A program made the position numbers and the translations under genes. Of a stretch of 64,000 nucleotides of DNA, positions 1-9,617 are shown in pieces. Under the pieces are notes generated by a model. It ran no database searches. It was not told where the DNA came from and worked only from the letters and a program-made list of their open reading frames with translations. This stretch comes from Methyloligella sp. GL2 (GTDB lineage Bacteria > Pseudomonadota > Alphaproteobacteria > Rhizobiales > Methyloligellaceae). The stretch's first letter is position 1, and the number at the start of each line of letters is the position of its first letter. The stretch covers positions 757,501 to 821,500 of the forward strand of contig NZ_CP054476.1 of the NCBI RefSeq assembly GCF_013341275.1, in the 5' to 3' direction.

Positions 1-1457
<1,457 letters not shown>

Positions 1458-1663
1458 CTTTCATTGTCAGTGCCTCTCTATTCGTCCTACCGCGCTCTTG
1501 CGCTACTTGAGGACGAACGGATTGCGCTTGTCGCCCCCTGGGGCGAGTTTGAGTGCAATTCGAAATGGAGCAGGCAGTCAGCGCTTCGTGTTTTTCGAGC
1601 CTTTATGGCTTTGAGCACGAAGCGCGTAAGATCAGATTTGGAGAATAACCAGTTCTTCGTCAG

Positions 1664-1779
1664 CCTGGTGGCTATGGCGGAGTGCCCCCACCCGTTCCCA
1701 TCCCGAACACGGCCGTGAAACACTCCAGCGCCGATGGTACTAAGTCTTAAGGCTTGGGAGAGTAGGTCGTCGCCAGGCT
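1664..1779 (+). rRNA. rrf: 5S ribosomal RNA
   Basis: A 116-nt stretch begins cctggtggctatggcgg and ends tcgtcgccaggc, so the termini pair to form the closing helix. The conserved loop segments cccatcccgaac and gatggtac are present. It follows the 23S gene after a spacer of about 200 nt in which no tRNA is seen. Confidence 0.96.
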
Positions 1780-1861
1780 TACCAAGAACTGGAAGCTTCT
1801 CGCCTCTTACGAGGCTTCATCGAGACATCCCCTCTATAATCACGACAGAGACTCTCTCCGA

Positions 1862-1895
1862 CCGCCGCCGGCATCCGCCTGCGGCGGTTTTTTAT
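1862..1895 (+). terminator. Rho-independent terminator of the rRNA operon
   Basis: A CCGCCG / CGGCGG stem closes on a loop of about 11-14 nt and is followed directly by six T residues. It lies about 85 nt after 5S rRNA, the expected place for the end of the rrn transcript. No tRNA is seen between 5S and this hairpin. Confidence 0.8.
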
Positions 1896-2117
1896 TGCCC
1901 GGTTTTCGGTGGCGGACGGGGCGTCGCCCTTCGAGACGGACCTTCGGCCCTCCTCAGGGTGAGGCGTAAGGCGGTGCTTTCAATCCTCATGGTGGAGGAC
2001 AATCGCCTGCGGCGGTGCGTCTTAGAGCCAACGGGTTGCGCGCGCGAGCCCGCCCCGCCATAGTCCGGCGCGACAGCAAATCACCTGACACTGCAAACAG
2101 AAGGGAACGATCACATC

Positions 2118-2660
2118 ATGAGTGAGCGCATCGTTATGAGAGTGGGCGAGAGCCTGGTTGCAGGCCCGCCCATGACGGCGGCCGAGCCGGAAGTGGCGAT
2201 CGGCGAGATGGACGGCCCGATGGGCACGGCCTTCGCCAATCTGCTGGGCGATCAGGTGAAGGGCCATTCTCGCGTTCTGGCGCTGATGAACACCGATATC
2301 ATGGTGCGCCCGCCGACGATCTGCGTCTCCAAGGTCACGGTGAAGGACAACCGCTACACCTCGATCCTGATGGGCACGGTGCAGTATGCGATCGCGCGCG
2401 GCGTGCTGGATAGCGTTGCCTCCGGCGTCATCCCGAAGGAGAAGGCCAACGACCTGGGCATCATCGTTTCGGTCTGGCTCAATCCGGGCATCGTCGATGT
2501 GGAGGATCTGGATCATCAGGCGCTGTTCGAGGTGCACCGCAAGGCGACCGCCCAGGCGATTCAGAAGGCGATGAATTTCGAGCCTTCGATTGACTGGCTG
2601 CTGGAGAACCAGGACAAGGTGGTCCACAAATATTTCGAGAAGGGCCTCAAGGGCGAGTAA
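2118..2660 (+). CDS. Formaldehyde-activating enzyme (Fae) family protein, probable non-canonical paralogue
   Basis: The 180-residue protein aligns over its whole length with the Fae family, which in methylotrophs condenses formaldehyde with tetrahydromethanopterin. Recognisable family segments include the N-terminal RVGESLV, the VSKVTVKD region and a C-terminal helical part. The catalytic-histidine segment of the methylotroph enzymes (V-A-H-I-D) reads E-V-A-I-G here, with Ala27 where the His should be, and no nearby His replaces it. This argues for a Fae2/Fae3-like paralogue or a changed function rather than the main enzyme. It stands alone between the rrn operon and a terminator. The ATG at 2118 follows an agaaggga ribosome-binding site. 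Family assignment is strong; activity is uncertain. Confidence 0.85.
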   Translation: MSERIVMRVGESLVAGPPMTAAEPEVAIGEMDGPMGTAFANLLGDQVKGHSRVLALMNTDIMVRPPTICVSKVTVKDNRYTSILMGTVQYAIARGVLDSVASGVIPKEKANDLGIIVSVWLNPGIVDVEDLDHQALFEVHRKATAQAIQKAMNFEPSIDWLLENQDKVVHKYFEKGLKGE

Positions 2661-2690
2661 ACCAACGCCCTGATTTGGCAGAAGATTTCA

Positions 2691-2726
2691 AACCGCCGTG
2701 GGGCTTGCCTCGCGGCGGTTTTTTTA
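2691..2726. terminator. Hairpin terminator between two convergent genes
   Basis: A CCGCCG / CGGCGG stem is followed by a run of seven T residues on the plus strand. It sits 31 nt after the Fae-like gene and just past the end of the convergent hydrolase gene at 2738. It resembles the rrn terminator stem and probably ends the plus-strand transcript; the stem could also stop the opposite one. Confidence 0.7.
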
Positions 2727-2737
2727 TGGGAGCTCGG

Positions 2738-3448
2738 CTACCAGCCGAAGCTGGATTTCTGGATCTGGCTTGCGGTGGCGCCGACCGGCTGGGCAATGGG
2801 CACGGCGGGCGGCGGTGCTTGAGGCTCTGGGGCGGGGTCGGGCGCCACGGAAGCCCGCATGATCGACGGTGCCGGCTCCTCGGCTTCGGCGAGCGCCGCT
2901 TTCGGCTGCTCCAGCGCTTTCTTCGAGGCAACCGCGGAGATCGGCGGCTCCAGCGGTGGCAGCTGGCGTCCGCCGCCCTTCTTCTTCCTATAGAAGGCAT
3001 TGCCGCCGGCGACGGTGACATAGTCGACATTGCGGTAGGGGATTCGGATCGTCATGGCGTGGAAATACATGGCGTCGCCGACTTGCTTGGAGCGCTTGCC
3101 GGAGAGCACCTCGTCGGCCATCTTTTCCGCCATGACCTTCTCGCGGTCGGCCATCTTGCGGGTCATCACGCCGGGGGCGAATTGCCGGTGCTGGCTGACC
3201 ACGCCGCAGATGGTGTTCGGATAACGGGTCGAATCCACCCGGTTCATCACCACGGTGCCGACGGCGAGAAGCCCGTCCTCGCTGGTGCGGTTGGATTCGA
3301 AATACATCGCCCGGACCAGGCAGTTGCGCTCGCCCGACGCCGTCTCGGTGCCGCTGCCGAAGCCATCGAGGCCCGTACAGCCGCCGAGCAGCGCCCCGGC
3401 GATGCCGATCGCCAGAAAGCCGAAGCGAATTTTTACCGGTCGCGTCAT
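2738..3448 (-). CDS. Cell wall hydrolase, SleB/Hydrolase_2 family lipoprotein
   Basis: The N-terminus is a lipoprotein signal (hydrophobic stretch then LLGGC, lipidated Cys near residue 24), so the protein should be anchored in the envelope. Residues about 40-150 match the SleB-type hydrolase domain: NCLVRAMYFESN with the catalytic-type Glu, then AVGTVVMNRV, then the ICGVVSQHRQFAP region. Members cleave peptidoglycan in spore cortex or cell-wall remodelling. The last 80 residues are rich in Pro and Ala and look unstructured, a likely wall-spanning linker. It is monocistronic and convergent with the Fae-like gene. The family is clear; the exact cleavage specificity is not. Confidence 0.85.
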   Translation of the reverse strand: MTRPVKIRFGFLAIGIAGALLGGCTGLDGFGSGTETASGERNCLVRAMYFESNRTSEDGLLAVGTVVMNRVDSTRYPNTICGVVSQHRQFAPGVMTRKMADREKVMAEKMADEVLSGKRSKQVGDAMYFHAMTIRIPYRNVDYVTVAGGNAFYRKKKGGGRQLPPLEPPISAVASKKALEQPKAALAEAEEPAPSIMRASVAPDPAPEPQAPPPAVPIAQPVGATASQIQKSSFGW

Positions 3449-3610
3449 GCCCCCGTCCGACCCTGCCCCGTGCGATCCAATCCTGTCGTCTTTTTCAGTG
3501 CATGGCGAATGTGTCAGGCCGGAGGCGGCGGCGTCCAGCCTTAGCCCCCATCCGACCTCTTGAAGCGCAGCATATTAAGCGGTCAGGCGTGCTTGGCTAT
3601 AGTCGGGGGC

Positions 3611-4081
3611 ATGGCAAAACAAAGCGCCGGCATTCTGCTTTATCGCGTCCCGGGGCGCGCGGATTCGCTTCAGGTTCTGCTGGTGCATCCGGGCGGGCCT
3701 TACTGGGCGCGTAAGGATGCGGGCGCCTGGTCGATCTCCAAGGGCGAATACGAAGCTAACGAAGAGCCGCTTGCCGCGGCGAAGCGCGAATTCGCCGAGG
3801 AGCTTGGCATCCCAGCGGAGGGGACGTGCGTGCCGCTCGGCGAGATCGCGCAGGCGGGCGGCAAGCATGTCACCGGCTTTGCGCTGGAAGGGGATTTCGA
3901 CCCTGAACGCTTTCGCCCCGGCCTGTTTGAGATGGAATGGCCGCCGAAGAGCGGCCGGCGCCAATCTTTTCCCGAGGTGGACAGGGTGCAGTGGTTCGGG
4001 CTTGCCGAGGCGCGGATGAAGATCAATCCGGCGCAGATCGCGTTCCTGGAGCGCTTGCAGGAGCTTCTCCGCAACGGCTGA
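3611..4081 (+). CDS. NUDIX hydrolase
   Basis: The 156-residue protein has a complete NUDIX box at residues 45-67: Gly45, Glu51, then Arg59-Glu60-Phe-x-Glu63-Glu64-x-Gly-Ile, the set that binds divalent metal in pyrophosphohydrolases acting on nucleoside-diphosphate-linked compounds. The preceding GAWSISKGEY segment resembles NUDIX members annotated as DNA mismatch repair or (di)nucleoside polyphosphate hydrolases. An in-frame upstream ATG exists at 3560, but the ATG at 3611 follows gtcggggg and starts directly with the conserved first strand (SAGILLYR), so it is preferred. The substrate cannot be read from the sequence. Confidence 0.88.
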   Translation: MAKQSAGILLYRVPGRADSLQVLLVHPGGPYWARKDAGAWSISKGEYEANEEPLAAAKREFAEELGIPAEGTCVPLGEIAQAGGKHVTGFALEGDFDPERFRPGLFEMEWPPKSGRRQSFPEVDRVQWFGLAEARMKINPAQIAFLERLQELLRNG

Positions 4082-4171
4082 GCTTCTTGCTCCCGGCTTA
4101 CCCATGCCCGGCGGAAAGGCAGACGCGCCGATACTATAGGCATCGGGGCGGGCACACTTTACGGTAGAAAT

Positions 4172-5275
4172 GTGGGCTGGGGGCGCCGGTTGGCGCCGTA
4201 TCGGGGCTGGGCAATGAGACGATTGCAGGATTCGCCGGCGCGAAATCTGATCCGTATCGGCGGCTTCATCGTGGTGGTGGTTCTATTCTCGACCGCCGGC
4301 TATCTGAAGGCCGGCTGGAGCTTCGAGGATGCCATCTACATGGTGGCCATCACCGTGTTCACCGTCGGCTATGGCGAAGTCCACCCCATCGACACGCCCT
4401 ATTTGCATGGGCTGACCATGCTGACCATGATCCTGGGCTGTACCGGCATGATCTTCTTCACCGGTGCCCTGGCCCAATTCTTCACCATCGGCCAGATCCA
4501 GAAAATCTTCGGGGAGAGACGCGTGCAGACCGAAGTCGAGAAGCTTTCGGGCCACACCATTATCTGCGGTTTCGGCCGTATCGGCATGGCGGTGGCGTTG
4601 GCGTTGAGCGGCGGCGGCGCCGCTTTCGTGATCCTGGAGGAGAATGAGCGGCGTGCGGGCGAAGCGCGCGATGCCGGCTATCTCTGCCTGGAAGGGGATG
4701 CGACCTCAGAATCCCTGCTCGCCGCGGCGGGGATCGAGCGGGCGCATACTCTGGCGACGGTGCTCTCTAACGATGCCGCCAATGTGTTCATCACCTTGAG
4801 TGCGCGCAATCTCAATCCGGATCTGGAGATCATCGCCCGGGGCGATGCGGTGACCACCGAGAGCAAGCTGGTGCATGCGGGCGCCAACAAGGTGGTCATG
4901 CCAACTCATATCGGGGCGGAGCGGATCGCCGAGATTATCCTCTATCCGGAGACCTCGCGGTTCATCCGGGATTCCGACCGCATGCGCGATCTCGACCGCA
5001 CCTTGCGCAATCTCGGTCTGGTGATGGAGGTGGTGGTGGCGCCGGAGGGTGGCGCGCTGACCGGTGTCACCATCGCCGAGGCCGAGCGCCGGGCCAATGG
5101 CGTCTTCTTCGTGGTGCAGCTCAACCGGGCTCATGGCGAGCCGATCACCCAGCCGGACCGGGATTTGCGCATCGAGCCGGGAGACGGGGTGGTGGTGGTC
5201 GGCCGCAGCGCCGAGGCGATCGGGGCGATGTTCTCCGCTCCGGCGCAGATCCGCGCCGGACGCATGCGGATTTAG
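4172..5275 (+). CDS. Potassium channel protein with RCK/TrkA domains
   Basis: Two transmembrane helices (about residues 30-48 and 80-105) flank a pore loop with the potassium selectivity filter TVGYG at residues 64-68. A cytoplasmic RCK-N (TrkA-N) Rossmann domain follows, starting with ICGFGRIG near 131-138, and then an RCK-C domain from about residue 275. This is the MthK/Kch-type layout, in which the cytosolic ring gates K+ flow in response to a ligand. The GTG at 4172 gives the full frame; an in-frame ATG at 4214 would remove 14 residues without touching the first helix and is a reasonable alternative. It stands alone, so the ligand and the physiological trigger are unknown. Confidence 0.88.
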   Translation: MGWGRRLAPYRGWAMRRLQDSPARNLIRIGGFIVVVVLFSTAGYLKAGWSFEDAIYMVAITVFTVGYGEVHPIDTPYLHGLTMLTMILGCTGMIFFTGALAQFFTIGQIQKIFGERRVQTEVEKLSGHTIICGFGRIGMAVALALSGGGAAFVILEENERRAGEARDAGYLCLEGDATSESLLAAAGIERAHTLATVLSNDAANVFITLSARNLNPDLEIIARGDAVTTESKLVHAGANKVVMPTHIGAERIAEIILYPETSRFIRDSDRMRDLDRTLRNLGLVMEVVVAPEGGALTGVTIAEAERRANGVFFVVQLNRAHGEPITQPDRDLRIEPGDGVVVVGRSAEAIGAMFSAPAQIRAGRMRI

Positions 5276-5350
5276 GGCGCCACTCGGGAAAGCGGCGGAA
5301 CGCGATCCGGTTCGAAACGGTTAGGTTGGCATGAGAATGAGGGAGGTCGC

Positions 5351-5974
5351 ATGAGGCATTTGGTTCTCGCCGCCGCCGCTATCGTGCTTGCCGCGATGCC
5401 GTTCGGCGTATGCGCCCAAGACGCCAAGGAGGCGACGGACGACATGCCCAACATCGCCGTAAATATCTTGCCGGCGCCAAAGACGGATGCCGATCTGAAG
5501 CTCTCCTCGACAGCCTTTGAGGATGAGGCACCGATCCCGCCGGAATACACCGCCTATCACGACAATCTTTCCCCGGCGCTCAGCTGGGCGGCCGGACCGG
5601 AGGGCACGAAGAGTTTCGCGCTTCTGGTGGAAGATCCGGATGCGCCGGTGGCCAAGCCCTTCGTGCATTGGGTGGTCTTCAACCTTCCGCCGGATCTGAC
5701 CGGACTGCCGGAGAATGTCGCCAAGGAGGCTAAGCCCGACGCGCTGAAAGGCGGGGTCCAGGGCTATCAGGGGCTCGGCAAAAGCGGCTATTTCGGACCG
5801 CGGCCGCCGGATGCGCCGCCGCATCGCTACTATTTTCAGCTCTTCGCCTTAGACGATACGCTGGATGTGCCGACAGGCGCAGATCGCGATGCGCTGGTTG
5901 CGGCGCTGCGAGGCCATGTGCTCGCCCAGGACGTGCTGATGGGCAGCTATCAGAAGGGAGCCGGCGGCGAATAG
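5351..5974 (+). CDS. YbhB/YbcL-family (PEBP, Raf kinase inhibitor-like) protein, exported
   Basis: The protein starts with a typical Sec signal peptide ending near VCAQ (residue 23) and is therefore predicted to be periplasmic. The mature part has PEBP features: NLSPALSW, then LLVEDPDAPVAKPFVHWVVFNLP with the DPDAP and HW ligand-site signatures, and a GPRPPDAPPHRYYFQLFALD segment. Bacterial members bind small anions or phospholipid head groups; the true ligand is unknown. The ATG at 5351 follows gggaggtcgc. It ends 15 nt before the convergent PAP2 gene. Confidence 0.85.
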   Translation: MRHLVLAAAAIVLAAMPFGVCAQDAKEATDDMPNIAVNILPAPKTDADLKLSSTAFEDEAPIPPEYTAYHDNLSPALSWAAGPEGTKSFALLVEDPDAPVAKPFVHWVVFNLPPDLTGLPENVAKEAKPDALKGGVQGYQGLGKSGYFGPRPPDAPPHRYYFQLFALDDTLDVPTGADRDALVAALRGHVLAQDVLMGSYQKGAGGE

Positions 5975-5988
5975 GTCGGCCGGCTGGA

Positions 5989-6894
5989 CTAGAGCTGGGG
6001 CGGCCGCTTGAAGCGGGCCGCCAACCGGCTGATGCTGTCTGAGCCGCGTTTCGATTGGGTTTGCACCCATTGGCTCGAAGCCGCGCCGGCTTGCGCCAAA
6101 GGCGCCCGCCCCAGGAGCCGCCTGACAGCATTGCGGAGCCATATGGCCACCGAATTGAGCCGGGTATGGAGCGGTCCGCCATCGGCCAGTTCGGTCTCGA
6201 AGCGTTCGAAGACGATCCAATACATGCCGCGCACCACAAGCCCCATGAACACGCCGGCAAACACAACATCGCTGAAGAAATGCCCGCCGCCGGCGATGCG
6301 AACCAGCCCGACGAAAGACCCGACGGCGAGGGCGATCAGCAGCGCCCTGCGGCGGCGGCCTCCCACCACGAAAGCCAGGGCGAAGCCGAGCGCATAGATG
6401 GAGGCGGCCTCGCCGGCGACGAAGGAGCAATTTTTCTCGCATTGATTGGAGCGTTCCAGCGCCGGAGTGAAGTGCTCATTGCCGCCGAATTGCTCGATAT
6501 AGCGGGGGCGAGCGCGGTCCCAATGGTCCTTCAGCAGCGAGTTGGCGATAAGCCCCGGGCCGACGATCAGCACCATGACCAGGCAGAGCCATTGCGGGAA
6601 GCCGAGACCGGAGAGGCGCTTGCGGAAGAAGATCGAGACCAGAAGCCCGATCGAGGCGCAGATCGAGGCAAGCAGGAAGGTGAGTTTGAAGGAATTGCGC
6701 AAGAATGCGCCGAGCCCGGCCGAGCCGGTGAGCCAGAATTCCCGGTCGCCGAGAAAGAACAGCCTGCTGACGGCAATATCGATTTGCGGGAAGCCGACGA
6801 AGATAACGGAAGCGGCGAGCCCGACAGCGAGGGTGAGCAATAGGAAGCTCGGGCCTTGAGCTCCGGGCTCCCGGCTATGCTCCTCACTCCTCAT
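5989..6894 (-). CDS. PAP2-family membrane phosphatase, LpxE/LpxF-like
   Basis: Five to six hydrophobic segments surround the three PAP2 motifs: KDHWDRARPR at about 122-131, CSFVAGEAAS at 156-165 and RIAGGGHFFSDV at 199-210. The family removes phosphate from lipid phosphates on the outer face of the inner membrane; LpxE and LpxF act on lipid A. The middle motif reads A-G-E where most members have S-G-H, so a usually conserved His is Glu here, while the last His is kept. The start overlaps the end of the GT39 gene by 11 nt, so the two are probably one transcript. With the glycosyltransferases next door, lipid A dephosphorylation is the best guess. Confidence 0.8.
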   Translation of the reverse strand: MRSEEHSREPGAQGPSFLLLTLAVGLAASVIFVGFPQIDIAVSRLFFLGDREFWLTGSAGLGAFLRNSFKLTFLLASICASIGLLVSIFFRKRLSGLGFPQWLCLVMVLIVGPGLIANSLLKDHWDRARPRYIEQFGGNEHFTPALERSNQCEKNCSFVAGEAASIYALGFALAFVVGGRRRRALLIALAVGSFVGLVRIAGGGHFFSDVVFAGVFMGLVVRGMYWIVFERFETELADGGPLHTRLNSVAIWLRNAVRRLLGRAPLAQAGAASSQWVQTQSKRGSDSISRLAARFKRPPQL

Positions 6895-8386
6895 CGGCTA
6901 TGCCTTTGAAGTTTTCCAGAGCCTCGAATGTCACGCGCCGCTTACTCTTCGGCCCTGCAGGTATCGTCACGGTTTTTATCTCGCGCACTGTCTCGAAATG
7001 ATCGTCAACGCGATTTCGCGCCCCGCGTAAGGTCACCAGCAGGACCGGTTCGGCATCGGCGCCGCTGAACGGCCGGGTAAGCTCGAAATGGTCGTGAGGC
7101 GGCCCCGGACGGCGCCAAGCCCTTATCGGAACATCGCTTTTGCCTAAGTAATATAGAAGTTCCGTGACGAGCTGCCGATCGTCGGTGACGATGGTGCCAT
7201 ATTCATGCTGGCTAAGAACCTTCCGGGTTTCCTCCCCGAGCTGGCGCCAACCCAACATCCGGGCATAAGGATCGGTCTTTCCGGGGATCAGCCCCTGGTC
7301 GGCCACCACAGGCCCCACGGTGAGCGCCACGAACGCGATGGCGTTGACGGCCAACGTGGCAGCGAAAAGCGCCATGCGCTTGCGCATCAGCATGGTGGCG
7401 ACGACGAGGATTGTCGCGGCCGGAAAGGCCGTGGCGGCCCAATTGGCGTGGGCCCGGGAGAGAAAGGCCAGCACGGTCACCAGCAGCACAATAGGGATCG
7501 AGAAGGACAGCAGCAGCTTGGTTTCCTCGCCGCTTGCCTGGCGGATGGCGCGGATCGCGATCCAGATCAGCATCGGAAACAGCACAGGTCCGAACACGCC
7601 GCATTGGGCGAGAATGAATTCCAGCATGTTGACGGGGTGGACCGGAATGCCGCCGATGCCGGCATTGTCCGCCGTGTGGGAGAAGGTGACCAGCCCGTGC
7701 TGCAGGTTCCAGCCGATGTTGGGGGCGAGGAACAGCAGCGGGATAGCGATCAGCGCGGCGCCCTTCCAATCCTTGAGCAGCCAGCGTCCCCGCGGCTCCA
7801 CGGCGAACCAGATCGCGGCGCAGAGATAGAAATACAGCATGGCGTATTTCGACAGGGCGCCGAGACCGATAGCGACGGCGAGAAGCAGCGCGAAGCTCCA
7901 GTTTCGGTCCTGGATCAGGCGGATGCCGAAATAGAGCGCCGCCGACCAGAAAAATAACAGCGGCACGTCGGTGGAGACGATGTTGGACGAAAACGAGATG
8001 CCGGGCAGGGTGGCGAAGACAATGGCGCTCCAAAACCCGGTGCGGGCGTCGAACAGCTCTCGTGCGGCTAAAAATAGGAAGATGGCACTGCCAGCATGGA
8101 ACAGTGGCGAGGAGAGCCGCACACAGGCTTCGCCGTCGCCGCAAAGGCTGGTGGTGCTCCAGATCGACCAGGCGATCAGCGGCGGCTTGGAGAAATAGCC
8201 GAAGGCCGGCTCTTGCGCCCAGGCCCAATATTGGGCTTCGTCGAAGAACAGATCGGTTTGCGAGAAGCTGAGGGAGAGAATTCGCAAGCCGGTCAGCACT
8301 GCGAGGCTCAAAATGAGCGGAATGTCCCAGCGGCAACGGTCTGACGCCAGAAAACCCCCGTCTCGGTAAATCCCTGCCGTCGACAT
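6884..8386 (-). CDS. Glycosyltransferase family 39 (ArnT/RgtF-like) integral membrane protein
   Basis: A 500-residue protein with about eleven hydrophobic helices. Its first periplasmic loop carries FFDEAQYWAWA (Asp49-Glu50), the GT39/ArnT signature, followed by YFSKPPLIAW. Such enzymes take a sugar from a polyprenyl-phosphate donor in the periplasm and add it to lipid A or core; in rhizobia the Rgt proteins add galacturonic acid. The ATG at 8386, after a gggggcg ribosome-binding site, is preferred over the in-frame ATG at 8434, which would run into the divergent GT2 gene. The gene is followed by the PAP2 gene and faces a GT2 gene of the kind that makes polyprenyl-phosphate sugars. The sugar is not readable. 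Confidence 0.85.
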   Translation of the reverse strand: MSTAGIYRDGGFLASDRCRWDIPLILSLAVLTGLRILSLSFSQTDLFFDEAQYWAWAQEPAFGYFSKPPLIAWSIWSTTSLCGDGEACVRLSSPLFHAGSAIFLFLAARELFDARTGFWSAIVFATLPGISFSSNIVSTDVPLLFFWSAALYFGIRLIQDRNWSFALLLAVAIGLGALSKYAMLYFYLCAAIWFAVEPRGRWLLKDWKGAALIAIPLLFLAPNIGWNLQHGLVTFSHTADNAGIGGIPVHPVNMLEFILAQCGVFGPVLFPMLIWIAIRAIRQASGEETKLLLSFSIPIVLLVTVLAFLSRAHANWAATAFPAATILVVATMLMRKRMALFAATLAVNAIAFVALTVGPVVADQGLIPGKTDPYARMLGWRQLGEETRKVLSQHEYGTIVTDDRQLVTELLYYLGKSDVPIRAWRRPGPPHDHFELTRPFSGADAEPVLLVTLRGARNRVDDHFETVREIKTVTIPAGPKSKRRVTFEALENFKGIADEE

Positions 8387-8466
8387 TCGCCCCCCGATCC
8401 TAGGTGTATGCTGACGCCAAAAATGATATGGCATCGGCCCTCAATCCACGCCCCGAAGGGAGCCCC

Positions 8467-9234
8467 ATGCGGATCAGCGTCGTCATACCGGCCTATAATG
8501 AAGAGGGCAATATTGGCCGTCTTGTGGAAGAGACCTATGCGGCTGTTCCACAAGACGTTCTTGGCGAAGTCATTGTGGTCGACGATGCTAGTGATGACGG
8601 GACCGAGGCTGAAATTCAAGCGCTTCGGCCCAAGTATCCGAATCTGCGCTATCTTCGCCACGAAAGCCGGGCAGGGCAGAGTGCCGCACTGCGTTCAGGC
8701 GCTTATGCCGCAAAGGAGCCGGTGCTCGCCACCATGGATGGGGACGCCCAGAACGACCCCAAAGATATCCCGAAATTGCTGGAAAAGCTGGGCCAGCCGG
8801 GCTCAAACGGGCCGGCGCTGGTCGGCGGGATCCGTACCGAGCGCAAGGATACCGGATCGAAGCGTTTCGCCTCCCGTGCGGCCAATTGGATCCGCGATTC
8901 CATCCTGAAGGACGACTGCCCGGATACCGGCTGTGGAATCAAAGTCTATTGGCGCGACGCGTTTCTGCGCCTGCCTTTTTTCACCAGCATGCACCGTTAT
9001 CTACCTGTCTTATTCCTCACCTATGGCTACTCGGCTGCTTATGCCCCGGTCTCCGATCGGCCGAGGCAAGCCGGGCAGTCGAAGTACACGAATCTGGGGC
9101 GTGCACTGATCGGGCTATACGATCTTTTCGGCGTGACATGGCTGCGCAAGCGGACCATGGTACCGCCGGTTTTTGAAGTGAAGCTGCCGCCCCAGTCTGA
9201 TACAGATGAGGGAACGGCAGGTCAGCGCGACTGA
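8467..9234 (+). CDS. Glycosyltransferase family 2, polyprenyl-phosphate-sugar synthase-like
   Basis: A soluble GT-A fold of 255 residues: RISVVIPAYNEEGNIGRL at the N-terminus (nucleotide-sugar binding), VIVVDDASDDGT, and the metal-binding MDGDAQND. The order matches dolichyl/undecaprenyl-phosphate sugar synthases such as ArnC and RgtE, although no C-terminal transmembrane pair is seen. The ATG at 8467 has gaaggga upstream; an in-frame ATG at 8404 would extend into the promoter region shared with the divergent GT39 gene. It is the first of three plus-strand genes (GT2, LAB_N, PAP2) separated by about 22 and 34 nt, so an operon is likely. It probably supplies the lipid-linked sugar used by the neighbouring GT39. 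Confidence 0.85.
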   Translation: MRISVVIPAYNEEGNIGRLVEETYAAVPQDVLGEVIVVDDASDDGTEAEIQALRPKYPNLRYLRHESRAGQSAALRSGAYAAKEPVLATMDGDAQNDPKDIPKLLEKLGQPGSNGPALVGGIRTERKDTGSKRFASRAANWIRDSILKDDCPDTGCGIKVYWRDAFLRLPFFTSMHRYLPVLFLTYGYSAAYAPVSDRPRQAGQSKYTNLGRALIGLYDLFGVTWLRKRTMVPPVFEVKLPPQSDTDEGTAGQRD

Positions 9235-9256
9235 CGCCGGCTATGGGAATTGAAAC

Positions 9257-9583
9257 GTGACCGCAGCAGAAAGTTGGTTTGCGCACGCCTCGTGGACCGA
9301 GGTGATCTGGCTGGTGGTGGGATTCGCCGCCCAGATGATGTTCGCCATGCGCTTTTTGGTGCAGTGGGTCTATACGGAGCGCGCGCGGCAAAGTGTGGTG
9401 CCGGAGGCGTTCTGGTATTTCAGCCTCGCCGGCGGTTTGATGCTGCTGACCTATGCGATCTACCGGATGGACCCGGTGTTCATCCTCGGCCAGGCCATGG
9501 GGCTGATCGTCTATATCCGCAATCTCTACTTCATCTGGCATCACAAGCGCGCGCCGGAGCACCCGCCGGCGCCGGCCGAGTAG
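9257..9583 (+). CDS. LAB_N domain (lipid A biosynthesis N-terminal) membrane protein
   Basis: A 108-residue protein with three hydrophobic helices that matches the LAB_N family: WLVVGFAAQMMFAMRFLVQW, then a SxxPxxFWYFSLAGGLMLL segment and LIVYIRNLYFI. LAB_N domains occur alone or fused to lipid-A-disaccharide synthase and typically sit beside ArnC/ArnT-like genes, where their role is unproven. Translation starts at a GTG. It lies between the GT2 and PAP2 genes, which supports a lipid A modification operon. Confidence 0.85.
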   Translation: MTAAESWFAHASWTEVIWLVVGFAAQMMFAMRFLVQWVYTERARQSVVPEAFWYFSLAGGLMLLTYAIYRMDPVFILGQAMGLIVYIRNLYFIWHHKRAPEHPPAPAE

Positions 9584-9617
9584 GCTTTAGCACCGCTCCT
9601 GTCGCTCGGAGGCGAGT

